Notes under the pieces: model-generated | Databases searched by the model: none | Seen by the model: only the letters and a program-made list of their open reading frames with translations | What the model was told of the DNA's origin: nothing | Shown here: one piece after another, positions 1 through 11,800 of the stretch | Numbering within the stretch: position 1 is the first letter of the stretch | Layout of the letters: each line of letters starts with the position of its first letter | Position numbers and translations under genes: made by a program | Assembly (NCBI RefSeq): GCF_028583425.1 | Contig: NC_072791.1 | Span: forward strand, 30,635,368 to 30,699,367 | Origin: Eublepharis macularius | Taxonomy: Eukaryota; Chordata; Lepidosauria; Squamata; Eublepharidae | Direction of reading: 5' to 3' | Length of the DNA stretch: 64,000 nucleotides

Positions 1-499
1 TTATTAATATTAATTTTAAAAAGGTATATAAAAAAAAGAATGACTCATGAGAAGAAAGTGGTTACTTTTCACACTCCCAAGCCCAGCCTCCCCCCTGAGT
101 TTGCATAGCAAAGCTTCTCAGAGGAACGTAGAGCTGGCCAAGGTCGAGCAGACAGATAAGAAGATTTCCTTTCCCATGGACTCGGCTCCTTGCAGGTGTT
201 GGGGCCTAGAGGGAAAGAAGACTAAACACTACAGAGTTAAACATGGCGTTACTCAGGTTAAACAGGCTCTGACACATTTCAGGCTTAAACTCTCGCTCAT
301 CCTTTGGTAATCAGGAATCAGTAACTGTTCTGAAAACATTCCATGGTTTACACTTTGCAACAGAACAGTGAAATGTACTGGAACAAGGTTGTCTCTCTCC
401 AAAAGACATGTTGACCGCAAAAGCTGCAGAGAGATCTGTTCTCCAGAAATGTGGGCCAAGTTCACAGGGCTGTAGAACACTGAAAGCTGAAGGAAGTCT
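1..499. other. no recognisable gene or repeat
   Basis: This stretch holds no exon, SINE promoter box or transposon end that I can recognise. Short open frames are present but show no known domain. It may be the decayed 5' part of the L2 element that follows. Confidence 0.3.
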
Positions 500-2320
500 G
501 TCAAAAATCGAAGGTCAATCTGGAAATCTCACAAAGTCTAGGAAGACTAAGAAATCATGGCTTCAACAACCATCCCTCAGCCACTCAAAGAGGCGATTAT
601 CTATCCACGACTTAAAAAAACCATCCCTAGACAGAAATGATATGGCCAATTATTGGCCAATCTCTAATCTGCTCTTTCTAGGCAAATTGATTGAGATAGT
701 AGTAGCAGACAAATTTCAGGTCTTCTTGGATAACTCTGGTGCTCTGGACCCTTTTCAACTCTGAATTCAAGCTACAGTAGAGGACAGAAATGGCTCTGGT
801 GGATTCAGTGGATGATCTCAGTCTGAATGTAAACAAACGCCATATGTCTTTGTTGCTTCTCCTGGACCTAACTGCAGACTTTGATACAGTAGATCGCCAT
901 CCTGTGAGACATTTGGAGGTAGATGAGGGTATCAGAGGATGTTTAACCCATTCCTCATGGAACAGACTCAGAGGGTTGCTATTGGAGACCAGCTATGTTC
1001 AGTTTGGGAATTATTTTGCAGGATCCCACAGGGATCCTATCCATCATGTTACTCAACTTCTATAAAAGCCTTTAGGAGAACTAGTTCATAGCTATGGAAT
1101 GGGATACCATCAATATGCAGATGAAACCCACCTCTATCTAAACTCCCTGGTGATGCAGTAGAGGCCTTCAGTAGCTGCCTGACAGCAGTGGTCAATTGGC
1201 TGAGAGCAAACAAATTGAAACTGAAACCAGACAAGACAGAAGTGATGCTGGTTGGGAAGTTGATCTTGAAGGGCATTATGCTCTCTAGTTCAGTGGTGTT
1301 CAATTGCAAACTTGGTGAAGAGCTCAGGGCTTATACTGGATCCAGCATTCTTACTAGAGAATCAAGTTAAGCAGCTGCACACACACACAAAGCCTTCTTA
1401 AAACTCAGTCTAATGTGGAAGATGACTCCATACCTTGACCCAGCCAATCTGGCCACCTGGATCCATGCCATAGTAACACTGAGACTAGACTACTGTAATG
1501 CACTCTACATAGGTCTACCCTTGAAGGCAAATCAAAAACTCCAGTTAGTGCCGCATGCCAAAACTCAGTTTGTAGTCAGAGCTAGGCAGATCATGCATAT
1601 TACTCCCATTCTGCATTACTGTATTGGCTACCCATCAGTTACAGGGCTCTATTCAAGGTTTGGGCTATCACATACAATGCCTTTCACAGCCTTAGTCCCT
1701 CATATCTACGGGACCACCTGCAAATGGCCAAAATCTGTAGTCACTCCCACTTCAACAACAACAACATTTGATTTATATACTACTCTTCAGGACAACTTAA
1801 TGCCCACTCAGAGTAGTTTACAAAGTATATTTTTATTATCCCTCATTAATCACCCTGTGATGTGGATGGGGCTGAAAGAGCTTGGGAAGAGCTGTGACTG
1901 ACCCAAGGTCAGCCAGCTGGCTTCAAATGGAGGAGGGGGGAATCAAACTCGGTTCTCCAGATTAGAGCCCTGCCACTCTTAACCACTACACCTTATGGAA
2001 TAACCTGCCTGTAAAGGTCAGGAAAGGTCCCGCCCTCCTGGCTCTCTTTGCAAACTATACAAAACCAAATTATTTGAGAGGGCTTTCATACACAGTTAAT
2101 AGGGCTTATACTGTAAGGAAATGGTTCCAAAGAGATGCTTCGATAAAGAGATAGGCACTGTAGACTGTACTACTGTGTACTGTTTATTGTTGTTTATTAT
2201 GTTGTGTCCAGTTGCTTAAGTTTTGTTTCAACGTTGTTTTCAAATTTCTGCAATCTATACCTTAGTGTATTGTTTATTGAATCCTTCCTCCAGAGACCAG
2301 ATTTACATCACTGCATCTTA
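500..2320 (+). repeat. L2-like LINE, degenerate
   Basis: A decayed non-LTR retrotransposon of the L2 group. Conceptual translation gives reverse-transcriptase blocks in order: NYWPISNLLFLGKLIEI near 645-700, LDPFQL near 745, LLLLLDLTADFDTVD near 855 (the first catalytic-aspartate block), WLRANKLKLKPDKTEVMLVG near 1195, and LDYCNALYIGLPLKANQKLQ near 1485. The C-terminal part resumes after a SINE insertion, near 1998, as a WNNLPV-type motif, followed by an AT-rich 3' tail. The reading frame changes several times and there are internal stops, so no functional protein can be made. Its 3' tail resembles the antisense repeat at 57591-58010. The start is uncertain. Confidence 0.7.
1755..1997 (-). 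repeat. CORE-type tRNA-derived SINE
   Basis: Read on the minus strand this has the tRNA-like head (a tagtggttaagag box A region and a box B-like gagtttgattcc), a central block with a gtcacagctct motif, and a tail ending in a gtatataaatcaaatg motif. It inserted into the L2 element and splits its C-terminal coding region. The same family occurs at 3052, 11825 and 31936. It is a SINE and not a tRNA gene, because the tRNA-like head runs straight into the CORE block. Confidence 0.75.
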
Positions 2321-2552
2321 AACTTTGATAGTTCAGTCCAGCAGGGAACACACTTTCAGTCACTCTACATGTTACTTCTTTTATGAGTTCTTCACGGAGC
2401 CAACCCATGCCCTCAGGGATTGGCTTCTATTTTTTTTAAAAAAAAAACAGCATGCAAATGGGCTCAGAAAGCTGCCATTGGGTGAAGGAAAACTCCTGCC
2501 TTTCTCCCAACTTTTAAAAATAACAACAACAACAATAATAATAATAACGATA

Positions 2553-3051
2553 TATTGTTGAAGGCTTCCATGGCTAGAGAACGATGGTTGTTGTGGATTT
2601 TCTGGGCTGTATAGCCGTGGTCTTGGCATTGTAGTTCCTGACATTTCGCCAGCAGCTGTGACTGGCACAACAGAGGTGTAGCACCAAAACACAGAGATCT
2701 CTCAGTGTCACAGTGTGGAGATGATGTAATTTATATCTACTCAGGAAGGTGGGTTTGGGTTGAGTCATCCTGTAACAGTTTCCCTTGATATTGGAGCATA
2801 TCAAGCACCAATCCATAAGCGAAATAACCTCCTCAGGATACAGTGAAGCCTCCCTTCATTAGCATTCCAAACTCTTACAGGATGACTCAGCCCAAACCCA
2901 CCTTCCTGAGTAGATATAAATTACCTGCCAACATCTTCTCCACACTGTGACACTGAGAGATCTCTGTCTTTTGCCAGTCACAGCTGCTGGTGAAACATCA
3001 GAAACTACAATGCCAAGACCACGGCTATACAGCCCGGAAAATCCACAACAA
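2553..3051. repeat. Penelope-like repeat, inverted (fold-back) copies
   Basis: The left part (about 2560-2780) is the reverse complement of the right part (about 2870-3050), with about 90 bp between them. Shared landmarks are the aaccatcgttctc-like end, tgccaagaccacgg, ccagtcacagctgctgg and gagatctctgtgttttgg. The same sequence occurs as single forward copies at 32624-32753 and 63313-63398. Inverted terminal copies are a known arrangement of Penelope-like retroelements. No reverse-transcriptase or GIY-YIG coding sequence is present, so this is a terminal-repeat remnant. Confidence 0.55.
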
Positions 3052-3305
3052 CCAATAATAATAACATTTGATTTATATACCACCCTTCAGGATGACTTAA
3101 CACCCACTCAGAACTGTTTACAAAGCCTGTTATTATTATCCTCACAACAATCTTCCTGTGAGGTGGGTGGGGCTGAGAGAGCTCCGACAGAGCTGTGACT
3201 GACTCAAGGTCACCCAGCTGGCTTCAAGTGGAGGAATGGGGAATCAAACTCGGTACTCCAGATTAGAGTCCTGCCACTCTTAACTACTACACCAAACTGG
3301 GTCTC
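3052..3305 (-). repeat. CORE-type tRNA-derived SINE
   Basis: This is a nearly complete antisense copy of the SINE seen at 1755. It runs from the (AAT)n tail, which abuts the Penelope-like repeat, through gatttatataccaccc and ggtcacccagctggcttc to the tRNA-like head at cttaactactacacc. It has decayed less than the copy at 1755. Confidence 0.75.
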
Positions 3306-4059
3306 CCTTTTCTGCTGCCACACATGCACACAATACCTCCATGCGGAGCAGCAGAAATGGGGAAATGTCCCCCCTCTGTACTGAGGTGATGTGTGTCTGG
3401 CAGCACGTGGGTTGGCTGTGGAAAAGTAATGTGTCGAGTGACTGTTTATCTCCCCTACCTAATCCCTCACCACTCCTACTTCCTGGAGGGGACGGTTTGT
3501 AGCAAGAAGCCATGTTATCATGTCAGTATGTTAATAGGGAAGCTGAGACATTTAGCCCTCCAAAAGGAGAAATCACTGTATTGTATTATTTCTTAATTTG
3601 GTCTCAACGGAGAATAGGAATCAAGCAAGCAGCTATAATTTGCATGATCTGGGGAGGTAAGGGGGAATCAGTCCCCTATGAACTATAGATCCTGTAGATT
3701 AAAGAGTATCACAGAGTTCAGCCATGGGAAAACCTCTAGCTCCACTTTTCCTCCCTCAAGTATTTCACAGTGCCAGCTCTGCTTCAGCTGTTTTCATCTC
3801 TTCATGATTCCAGTTGAATAAATGGATCAGTCTCACCTTCCATGCTAACAGATACTCATATCTGGGACCCTGATATACATCAGACAAAAAGATCCCATTA
3901 CAAAAGTTATTCAGTTTTGCATCTGTACATGCACTCTTGACATGCAGAGGAGCCTTCCTATGTAGTTGAAAACTTTCCAGCACCACTGAACAAATTGCAG
4001 AGACAAGCTAAAAATCCAGCGACTAATTCTATGATATCTATCCTTGATACATAGTCAAT
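3306..4059. other. upstream flank of the serpin gene, nothing recognised
   Basis: No exon, repeat end or conserved motif was recognised apart from the promoter-proximal block that starts near 4050. The sequence is mixed in composition with short uninformative open frames. Confidence 0.35.
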
Positions 4060-4142
4060 ATTTGCTCAGCTTAATGGTTAATGAGGAATATTGACCATTT
4101 TATTTTCATGCTATATAAATAATTAAGGAAGGAGTATTGTAG
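4060..4142 (+). promoter_or_regulatory. serpin gene promoter: HNF1-like site and TATA box
   Basis: The block has gtcaatatttgctc, then GGTTAATGA at 4076-4084 (an HNF1-type half-site, as in the liver promoter of human SERPINA1) followed by a second AT-rich part ending ttgacc, and a TATATAAAT box at 4112-4120. About 60 bp further on is a GT splice donor at 4179. The whole arrangement recurs upstream of the pseudogene copy at 40575-40703, which argues it is a real promoter carried in the duplicated unit. Hepatic expression is an inference from the HNF1-like site. Confidence 0.6.
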
Positions 4143-4178
4143 AACGAGTAGATGTGATAGGTTTCCGCAGAAGACTTT
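4143..4178 (+). other. non-coding exon 1 of the serpin gene (5' UTR)
   Basis: The start is inferred about 25-30 bp after the TATA box. The end is set by the donor gtgagtat, which is conserved in the second copy at 40704. Clade-A serpins typically have an untranslated first exon followed by four coding exons, which fits. Intron 1 then runs from 4179 to 5141 and is AT-rich, with no repeat recognised. Confidence 0.5.
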
Positions 4179-5158
4179 GTGAGTATGATATGCATTATTC
4201 TCTCTTTTTTTTAATTCTCTGCTTTGATCAACCAGTATTCATGTTTTCTGAAAAATACTTCACCATCTATTCCCTTTGATGATTAAAAACAAAATGACTA
4301 GCTCCATCTAAATTTAAAGCTTGATTTATTTCTAATTTAGACTAAATGTACTATTTTATTATGCACAGAGCAAAGTTTGGATGTAGAATCTCAGAGAAAG
4401 TTGGCATGGAATATAGAACTTTATTACCAAACTGGAGGCAGTACAAAACGTGGCACAACATAGCACAGACAAGCCAAATACTATAACATGCTATCATTTA
4501 GCCAAGGCAAAGAATGGGGCTTCCTTCTGCTGCACAGAAACTCATGAGATTCTTATCCCAAAAAGTTATTTCTATCTTCAAAAAATATGGAATATCTCTT
4601 TAGCTGAATGTAGGAGTTAAGTGCCTAAAATTTGCCACATGTGGCACAATTGAAATTGCGTTAAAGACAAGAGGAGATTTAAATGGATTCTAAGTTTTGT
4701 TCATCAAGCTTGAATTTCTGAAAGAAAAGCTGAAGTTTCCTGGAGGGAAAAGCTAACTGTCTGCAAATAAGTTTCAATGATATTATTAAATAGTTTTAAT
4801 CTTTGAAATATTTTATAACTTTCTTTGTTTCAAAAAACTAACCGACGAGTATATGGTAAACTATTCCGACCACATACTTTGATATTTTAAAAAGTTTTGG
4901 TAATTACAAAAAAAAATCTAAAAATTATTTTAGAGGTTTTTTAATATCCAATATCTTTTATGTGTACAGTTTTCTGAGATTTAGTCATTGTCGTGCCACC
5001 AACAATAAGAGTGCACAAGGGATATTTAGTAATTCTTCAGATTTGAAGCACAATCCCATATACACCAGGCTGTTACAGGGGATTATGTGGGAGACGTTAA
5101 CAATGGATTGATGTTCCCTAATCTTCATTTTCTTTTATCAGGACATTCTCTCATTCCA

Positions 5159-5825
5159 ATGAAGTTCTCCCTCTGCCTCTGCTTACTACTAATTGGTCTT
5201 CAAGTCCACTGTCATCATGTCCCAGGACATAGCGATGAACAGGAGGGAAATGGAGAGGAACACCCACTTGAACATCAACATCACCCTTTAGCAGGACAAG
5301 AAATCGAACCCAGCAGCTATAAAAAGATAGTTGACAGCAATGCTAAATTTCTGTTCCGATTGTATAAGCACATCTCTTCAGATTCAGCAACCCAAAACAT
5401 TTTCTTCTCTCCCCTGTGTATCTCCACGTGCTTTGCCATGCTGACTCTGGGTGCAAAAGATGAAACTCATCATCAGATTTTCCATGGACTTGGTTTCAAC
5501 CTTTCAGACATTCAGGAGAATGAGATCCATGCAGGGTTTAATCAAATAATCCGCACGCTTAACCAACCCAATAATGTAACACAGATGACTCTTGGGAATG
5601 CTTTGTTCATAGAAGAGTCATCGAAACCACTTCCTAAATTCCTGAATGATGTCAAAACCTTGTATGAAGCTGAAACCTTTTCAACTAGTTTCAAGAACTC
5701 CAAAGCAGCAGAATATGAGATAAATGATTATGTAAAGAACAAAACTAATGGAAAAATCAGCCATGCAGTCAACAACCTAGATCCACATACTGTAATGGTT
5801 CTTCTAAACTATATCTTCTTCAAAG
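5159..5825 (+). CDS. serpin coding exon 2 (signal peptide, helices A-F region)
   Basis: The exon opens at an acceptor ending at 5141 (ttcttttatcag), and translation starts at 5159. It encodes the signal peptide, a His-rich linker (HQHHPLAG), and the first half of the serpin fold up to FFK, ending at a GT donor at 5826. Possible N-glycosylation sites are NLS, NVT and NKT. The ATG is preferred over an upstream in-frame ATG at 5087 because that one lies in the intron, and the same ATG context is conserved in the pseudogene. Confidence 0.9.
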
Positions 5826-8800
5826 GTAAAAAATGGGGTTTACTAATGAATGATGACAGAAGGAAAGATTCTATCAGCAAACTAGAATGGTTCTCTATGC
5901 CAATATGGCTGGTAGTTGTAGTGAAAACTATGAATAAGTAAAGGAAGGGGGAGTTGTGGGCTTGTGGCCTGTACACTTGTGTTGGAGCCAAATATGGCAG
6001 AATGAAACTGGGAGCTGTCGTGGCATTCCAAATTCCCATGTTTTTACCTAGAGCAGTTGGTAGTAGACATGGGTACGAACAGCATTACGAACAGAAAAAA
6101 CCCACAAACAGCTTAATCTGCTGTTCTCAAACAAGCTGTTCGTGAGGCCCCATCCTAAATGAACAGGTGGTCGTTGCAAGCCTCATTCGTTGCCTTCGGC
6201 AGCCATTCATCAAGCCAGACAGTCTGGCACCGGCAATCAATCTCCTTGGCAACCCAAGGCAGGGAGGGACTGAACTCTGTCTGAACTCCTTCTGGCTTTC
6301 CTTCTGGTTTTAACCCTTCAAAGTACTTCCAGCAGAGAGTCCTGTTTTTGCCACTGTGAAGAGAAAATGACAGCCAATGGGGAGACCCATGGATCATGCC
6401 TTTCCCGAGTGCAATCTCTCTGAAACTTGGGGGGTCTTCAGAGGACAGGGAGGACTATGTACCCTGCAAATTTGGTGGGTATTGGACATTGGGAAGATCA
6501 CTTTTGTAACCCCTCAAACTAGCTGCCAGCAGACACTGCTGTTTTTGCCAGGACAGGGCCCGTTAAACTATCAGCTGGCAGGCAGCAGGGGGAACCCCCC
6601 CCCGCCACCTGCCAGCTGATAATTTAAAGGGATCTTTAAAGGGTCAGGTAAGTGGGTTTGAGGGGAGGGGGGCTAAGTGGGCAGGGTTGGGGGGAGTTCT
6701 GGCCCCCACAAACAATGAACAACGAACATGTCCAGGAACAGTTCATGTTCGTCCATGTTCATTGTTCATTGTTCGTGGATGGCAACGAACGACCAACAGG
6801 GTGTTTAGTTTTTTCCCCCCATTCATGCCCGTGTCTAGTTGGTGGCAGACTGCTTAGCAAAGAAATGGAATGTATTGCAAATTTCATAGTTCAGAATGGC
6901 AAGAGACTTTAGCTTGTATCCTTCCACTTCTTTCTCCAACTTTCTTCCAGCCTGGAAAACCTTCCAATGTTGAAAGTAGATTTTCAGCTGGAGGATGAGC
7001 CATTTATATTGCATGATGCCTTCTTAGGCTATAGGAAGGCTTCAAATATCACTAAGCAGGCTTTTCTGCATTAATCTACTGTGCATATGCCCTCAAGCAT
7101 CCTACTGCTTTACCCACTAGCACTTTTGCCATCTCATGTTCTGTGCTGTCCAAATAACTTACATCATCCCTTTACTTGGGCATGAGGTTTAGCACAGAAC
7201 TCCTGCCTCTTGCATTTAGCGTCCTCTTACAAATAAGCATACAACTATTCTGCAATAGTGTGCCTATGTGAGAATTAACATATATCCTACTCAGTGTAAC
7301 CTGTTCTTTTTCTCCTTAGCCTCCTGGAAAAACCCTTTTAACCATGAATTGACCAGAGAAGCAGATTTCTTTGTCGATGCAAACACAACTGTGAAGGTCC
7401 ACATGATGAGCCGTGAAGGTTATTATGATTTTTTCCATGATGACGACTTGTTGTGTTGGGTGGTCAGACTGCCTTACAATGGAGATTTCTCAGCATGGTT
7501 CATTCTGCCAGACAAAGGCAAACTGAAGGAAGTGGAGGATGCTTTGGTAGTAGGCGTTCTGAACAAATGGAGAACATCTCTGAAACACAAGTAAGCCTTC
7601 ATCTTGCGCTATTTGAAAAAAGGCTGCTGTATTATTAATACCAAACAAACAAACAATTCCGGGAATATGTATATATCTAACAGTTTTTTATATTTTTATA
7701 GTGCAAAGTGCAAAATATAGTGCATGATTATATATACAATAATAAATATACAATAAATACAATAAAATATTGATCTCTCTGTCCCAACATGCAATAAATA
7801 TGGTAAAAATACAGAATTTGATCCTAATGGTTATGAAGTATATTTTTCAAAGGAACAATGTCCATGAATTAATTAAGATGAAAATGTAGCAGCATGCAGG
7901 TTTCCTCAGATAGAGCTCCAATGCAGACGTGTGGGAGGCATGAGATGGCAAGCTCCAGTCCAAACTGCAAATAAGTCCAAAAGTGCCGACGGGATTATGC
8001 GTGCATATTTATACAATTCCCGTTTCGTATAACATACTTCTTCATGGGCACAATAAATATGGACTTCAGAAGCTCAGCCGGCGGTTGCTGGCTCTTCTCC
8101 TTCACTTCTGTGACCAGCTGCTTCAGTGTGGACTGAATTCAGTATTATTAATACGGCATTAAACGATAAGTTAAAGCATTTGTTTTAAAACCACACGTGA
8201 TCTTTCATTGAATGATATATAATGCATTAACTTAGTATTCATTTACTGTGATCAAGGTAAATTTCCCTTCTGCTTTCTGTTCATACAGTATACCAATAAT
8301 CTCTCTTGACTAGGGACAGCTTGGAGAATTTATAGCATTTGATTTTTGACATGCAATGCAATGTCCTATTTCACTATTTATGATAGCAGGCATGCAGTAA
8401 TATATAATACTGGTTGTATGTTCACAGGTGGTGATATTTAGCATGGACTATATTTAATTATTTGCATGCAATAGTATCCAGAAGTGGGTAGTCTTTCACG
8501 GCTGAAGGCTTAATAATTTTTATGTCTTCAAATTGTAAGAACTCAAAAAATACCAACAATTCCAAGGCAATCTAGTTTTAACTTTTAGGTGAAAATTCAT
8601 ATTTAAGATCTAAATCTGAAATTCAGCTTCTAATTTCCTTCAAAACCAGTATAAAATATTTTGTGAATATGACAAGTTATGTGAATGTCTTGCAAATTTT
8701 ACTTCACACAGTCTCCCAGTATAACCCTCACACATTCAAAGGAAACAAAAAAACACAAAAGAATTGAAAATAAGACTTCTTTTTCTAGTGAAAACAACTC

Positions 8801-11800
8801 ATAATATTAACTTTGGAAATTGCTGGGGGAAATAACGGTGTCAGTAGTGCTGCCCTCCAGCAGAACACAAACAGACGTTCAATTCCAACTTGGTCTCTTT
8901 AAGATGTTGTCACCTGCATTTCAATAAACAATCTCCAAAGTAACAGCCACGTTATTTTCTTTCGATAACCGGAAAAGCATAAAAATCCCAGAACAATATT
9001 TTGCCTATATCTTTAATAGAAATCCACCCACTCTTATTGGATTCTTTTGGGCAGAATATTGCAAAATGCTTAGAGAAGGGACCACAGAGCTGTTAAATCC
9101 AGCATTCATGTCGGCAAGGAACTATTCAGAAGGAAGTTGAAATGGGAACTCAAGGGAGTTAAATCCCTCCAGGATGCATGTAGTGAATAAGTATAAATAG
9201 GTACATTGTGTTTCACAACTGGCATCCACAGGTGTGTTTCTTGGCAACCACTTCCTTCTTCTCCAGAAGTATCTCTTCTCTAAAACAAAGAATGAGTCCT
9301 GGCTTTTCCCCGTCTCCCCCATCTCCAGAAGCAGGCGCTTTAAAACAACCTAGGAGGTTTCTCCTTGGTGCCTGCAGGGAGTGCTCATTGGGAGCGTCCA
9401 TACTGCCCAGTGTGAACAAAAGAAAAAATTACAGTGTGTACTCAAAGAAAAAATGAGCAAGGAGAATCAGTAAGACTCCCCAGCCACAGGATCTAGCGAG
9501 AACACTGCCATGTACTCTAAATTAAATGCATATGAAGCACAAGTTACTACTGAAAATAAACCCCGTTGCAGAAGTAAAGATGCTTAACAAGAGAAGAAAA
9601 ATAGGAACATGTAAAAAGTCCACCTTATCCTCCATGCAGAAGAGCTAGGTGAGCCGAGTCTTCAGATGGTGGTGTTTTCCCACATCCGCACTAACTTTAG
9701 AAAACAGCTCTCATCCCTCGATAGTGATATCCAGCTGGTTCCAGCTCTCCCTTCCCATCTTCTTCCCTTCTGGATATTGCCTCCTCAAACAGAAAAAGAA
9801 AGGAGGAGACTGCAGAGAAAGACTACCTCACCCCCTACTTCTGGTTAGAGTGTGTGGGTTTCTAACTTTTAAAAAATCAAGCACATATCTTGTTCTTAGG
9901 CCTTGCTCAAGTTAGTTAGATCTTGTCCTTTGTTAAATAGTGGGTTCAGACACAACGTAATTCAACAGCTCTTTATTCAGCAGGAACACAACACACTCAG
10001 ACAGACTGAACAGAAGTCCTCAATATATATACAGCAGCTCCACCCCCAGAATAACTGATAGCCAATGAGAATACATACTTTACAATGCCATCATTTGCAT
10101 AAACTATATACAGTGTTTGAAGTAGGCAGGTCACTGATTGGTGTTTATTATAGAGGACTGATTGGCTGCTGCCTTGAGAAAGTAACCTGTGATATTGCAG
10201 GGATTAAGGACCAATGAGAATGCAGGCATTGGGAGCCTTGACTGAACCTTAAGCTCAACACAGTATAGTGCATTGCAATCAATACAGTAAATACCTTAGA
10301 GGCCTTGCTCGGCCTACTCAGCCCAGTACACAACACCCCTCCCCCCTTAGTTTGGAACACCCTGTTGTTCACAGATAGGCTGGGGAAGGTGAGCCAGAAT
10401 ACATTAGAGGCCCTGAGCCCAATACATAACATCCTTGTTTACTTAAATTATGACTGAGGATGGTGAGAAAGAGAGAGAGTGCGTGTTTGTGTGCACATGC
10501 ATGTATGTGCAGTCATGGGGCTCTGGCAGCAGCCCAAAGGGGAGAAGCAAGCAGAGGCAACCCAAGAAACCTGAGTTGTGCTTTGGCAGCTGTCGGAGAG
10601 CCCCAGCTCAGGGCCCTCAAGCTAACTCTGGGACCTGTGAATTTTGTCCCCACGGGCGCCCTCTCTCAGTGACCCAGTGCTGCCGTGCTTGCACAATGAT
10701 GTCACTTCTGGGTGACATCATCGCACAGGTCTGGGAGTGCTCCCACGCTTCAGTGGGAGTGCGTTATTCCACTGCAAACCCCAGAAGCACTGTCAGGGCA
10801 GTGCGATGACATCACTTTGGGAAGAGATGTCATCATCAGACTGCCCTGGGAGAGTGCCCAGGAGGCGTGTTCTTGCACCTTTTCTACCTGCTGGCCAGGT
10901 GAGCAGAGGTGAGGGGGTGGACAGTGGGAGCAGGGAAGCCCCTCCTCCAACGGGGGACCTGGGATCCCTAGTAAAGGAAGACTGGAGAATTGGTGAACCA
11001 GGAAATTATAGACCAGTTAGCCTAATATCCATCCCCGGAAAATTTATAGAAATTATTATTAAACATATAATTAGTAAGCACATAGGAAAAAAAACAATTT
11101 GCTGAGGAAAACAATGGGAAACAGAGAGTGAAAATAAATGGACAGCTGTTAAAACAGCTGGAAGTGAACAGTAGATCAGTATGGCTACACAACATTGTGC
11201 CTTATTGTTTGATACCACAGAAAAAGACAGAAAATAAAGCAATAAGCAGGCAAAGAAACCAAAATACAGTGGGCATAACATAGACACCAGAATAAAAGTT
11301 CTAAATCACCCTTTTTAAAGGGGTCTAAGTCAATTGAAATATTTTATCCTGTTGAATCTTAGCTGTTTTTTTTCTGCTTCTCCCTTTTGTCTCATATTAA
11401 ATAGAAAAATAGAACTGCGTATTCCAAAATTTTCCATTTCTGGATCCTATGATGTCAAAGCCTTGTTGCAGAGAGAAGGTGTGAATGATGTCTTTAATGA
11501 CAATGCTGATCTATCTGGGATTACTGGACAACGCAATCTGAAGGTTTCCAAAGTAAGTATGCGAGTTGTTTGAAGATAATTTGCCATTTCTTTTTATCTT
11601 TAAACAAATAATATTTTTAAGATTCCATAGGCATGTTCAGAGGTTTTACTAAAATAAATGACTAAAATAAATGACAAAATTACCCCTAAACATCTGGAAG
11701 CAATTGATTAAATAAGAATTGAGGAGGGATGAGGCCAGTGTACCTGAGACCCTGGAGAGCCAATCACAACATTGATGGACCAATGCTCTCATTTACTATA

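Noticed and set aside
5087-5158. Upstream in-frame ATG as the serpin start
   Set aside because: It lies in intron 1, before the acceptor at 5140-5141, and the signal peptide begins at the later ATG conserved in both copies.
7940-8060. Third hammerhead-like motif on the minus strand
   Set aside because: The hairpin and GAAAC are present, but the CTGAnGA core and the cleavage-site U are not conserved.
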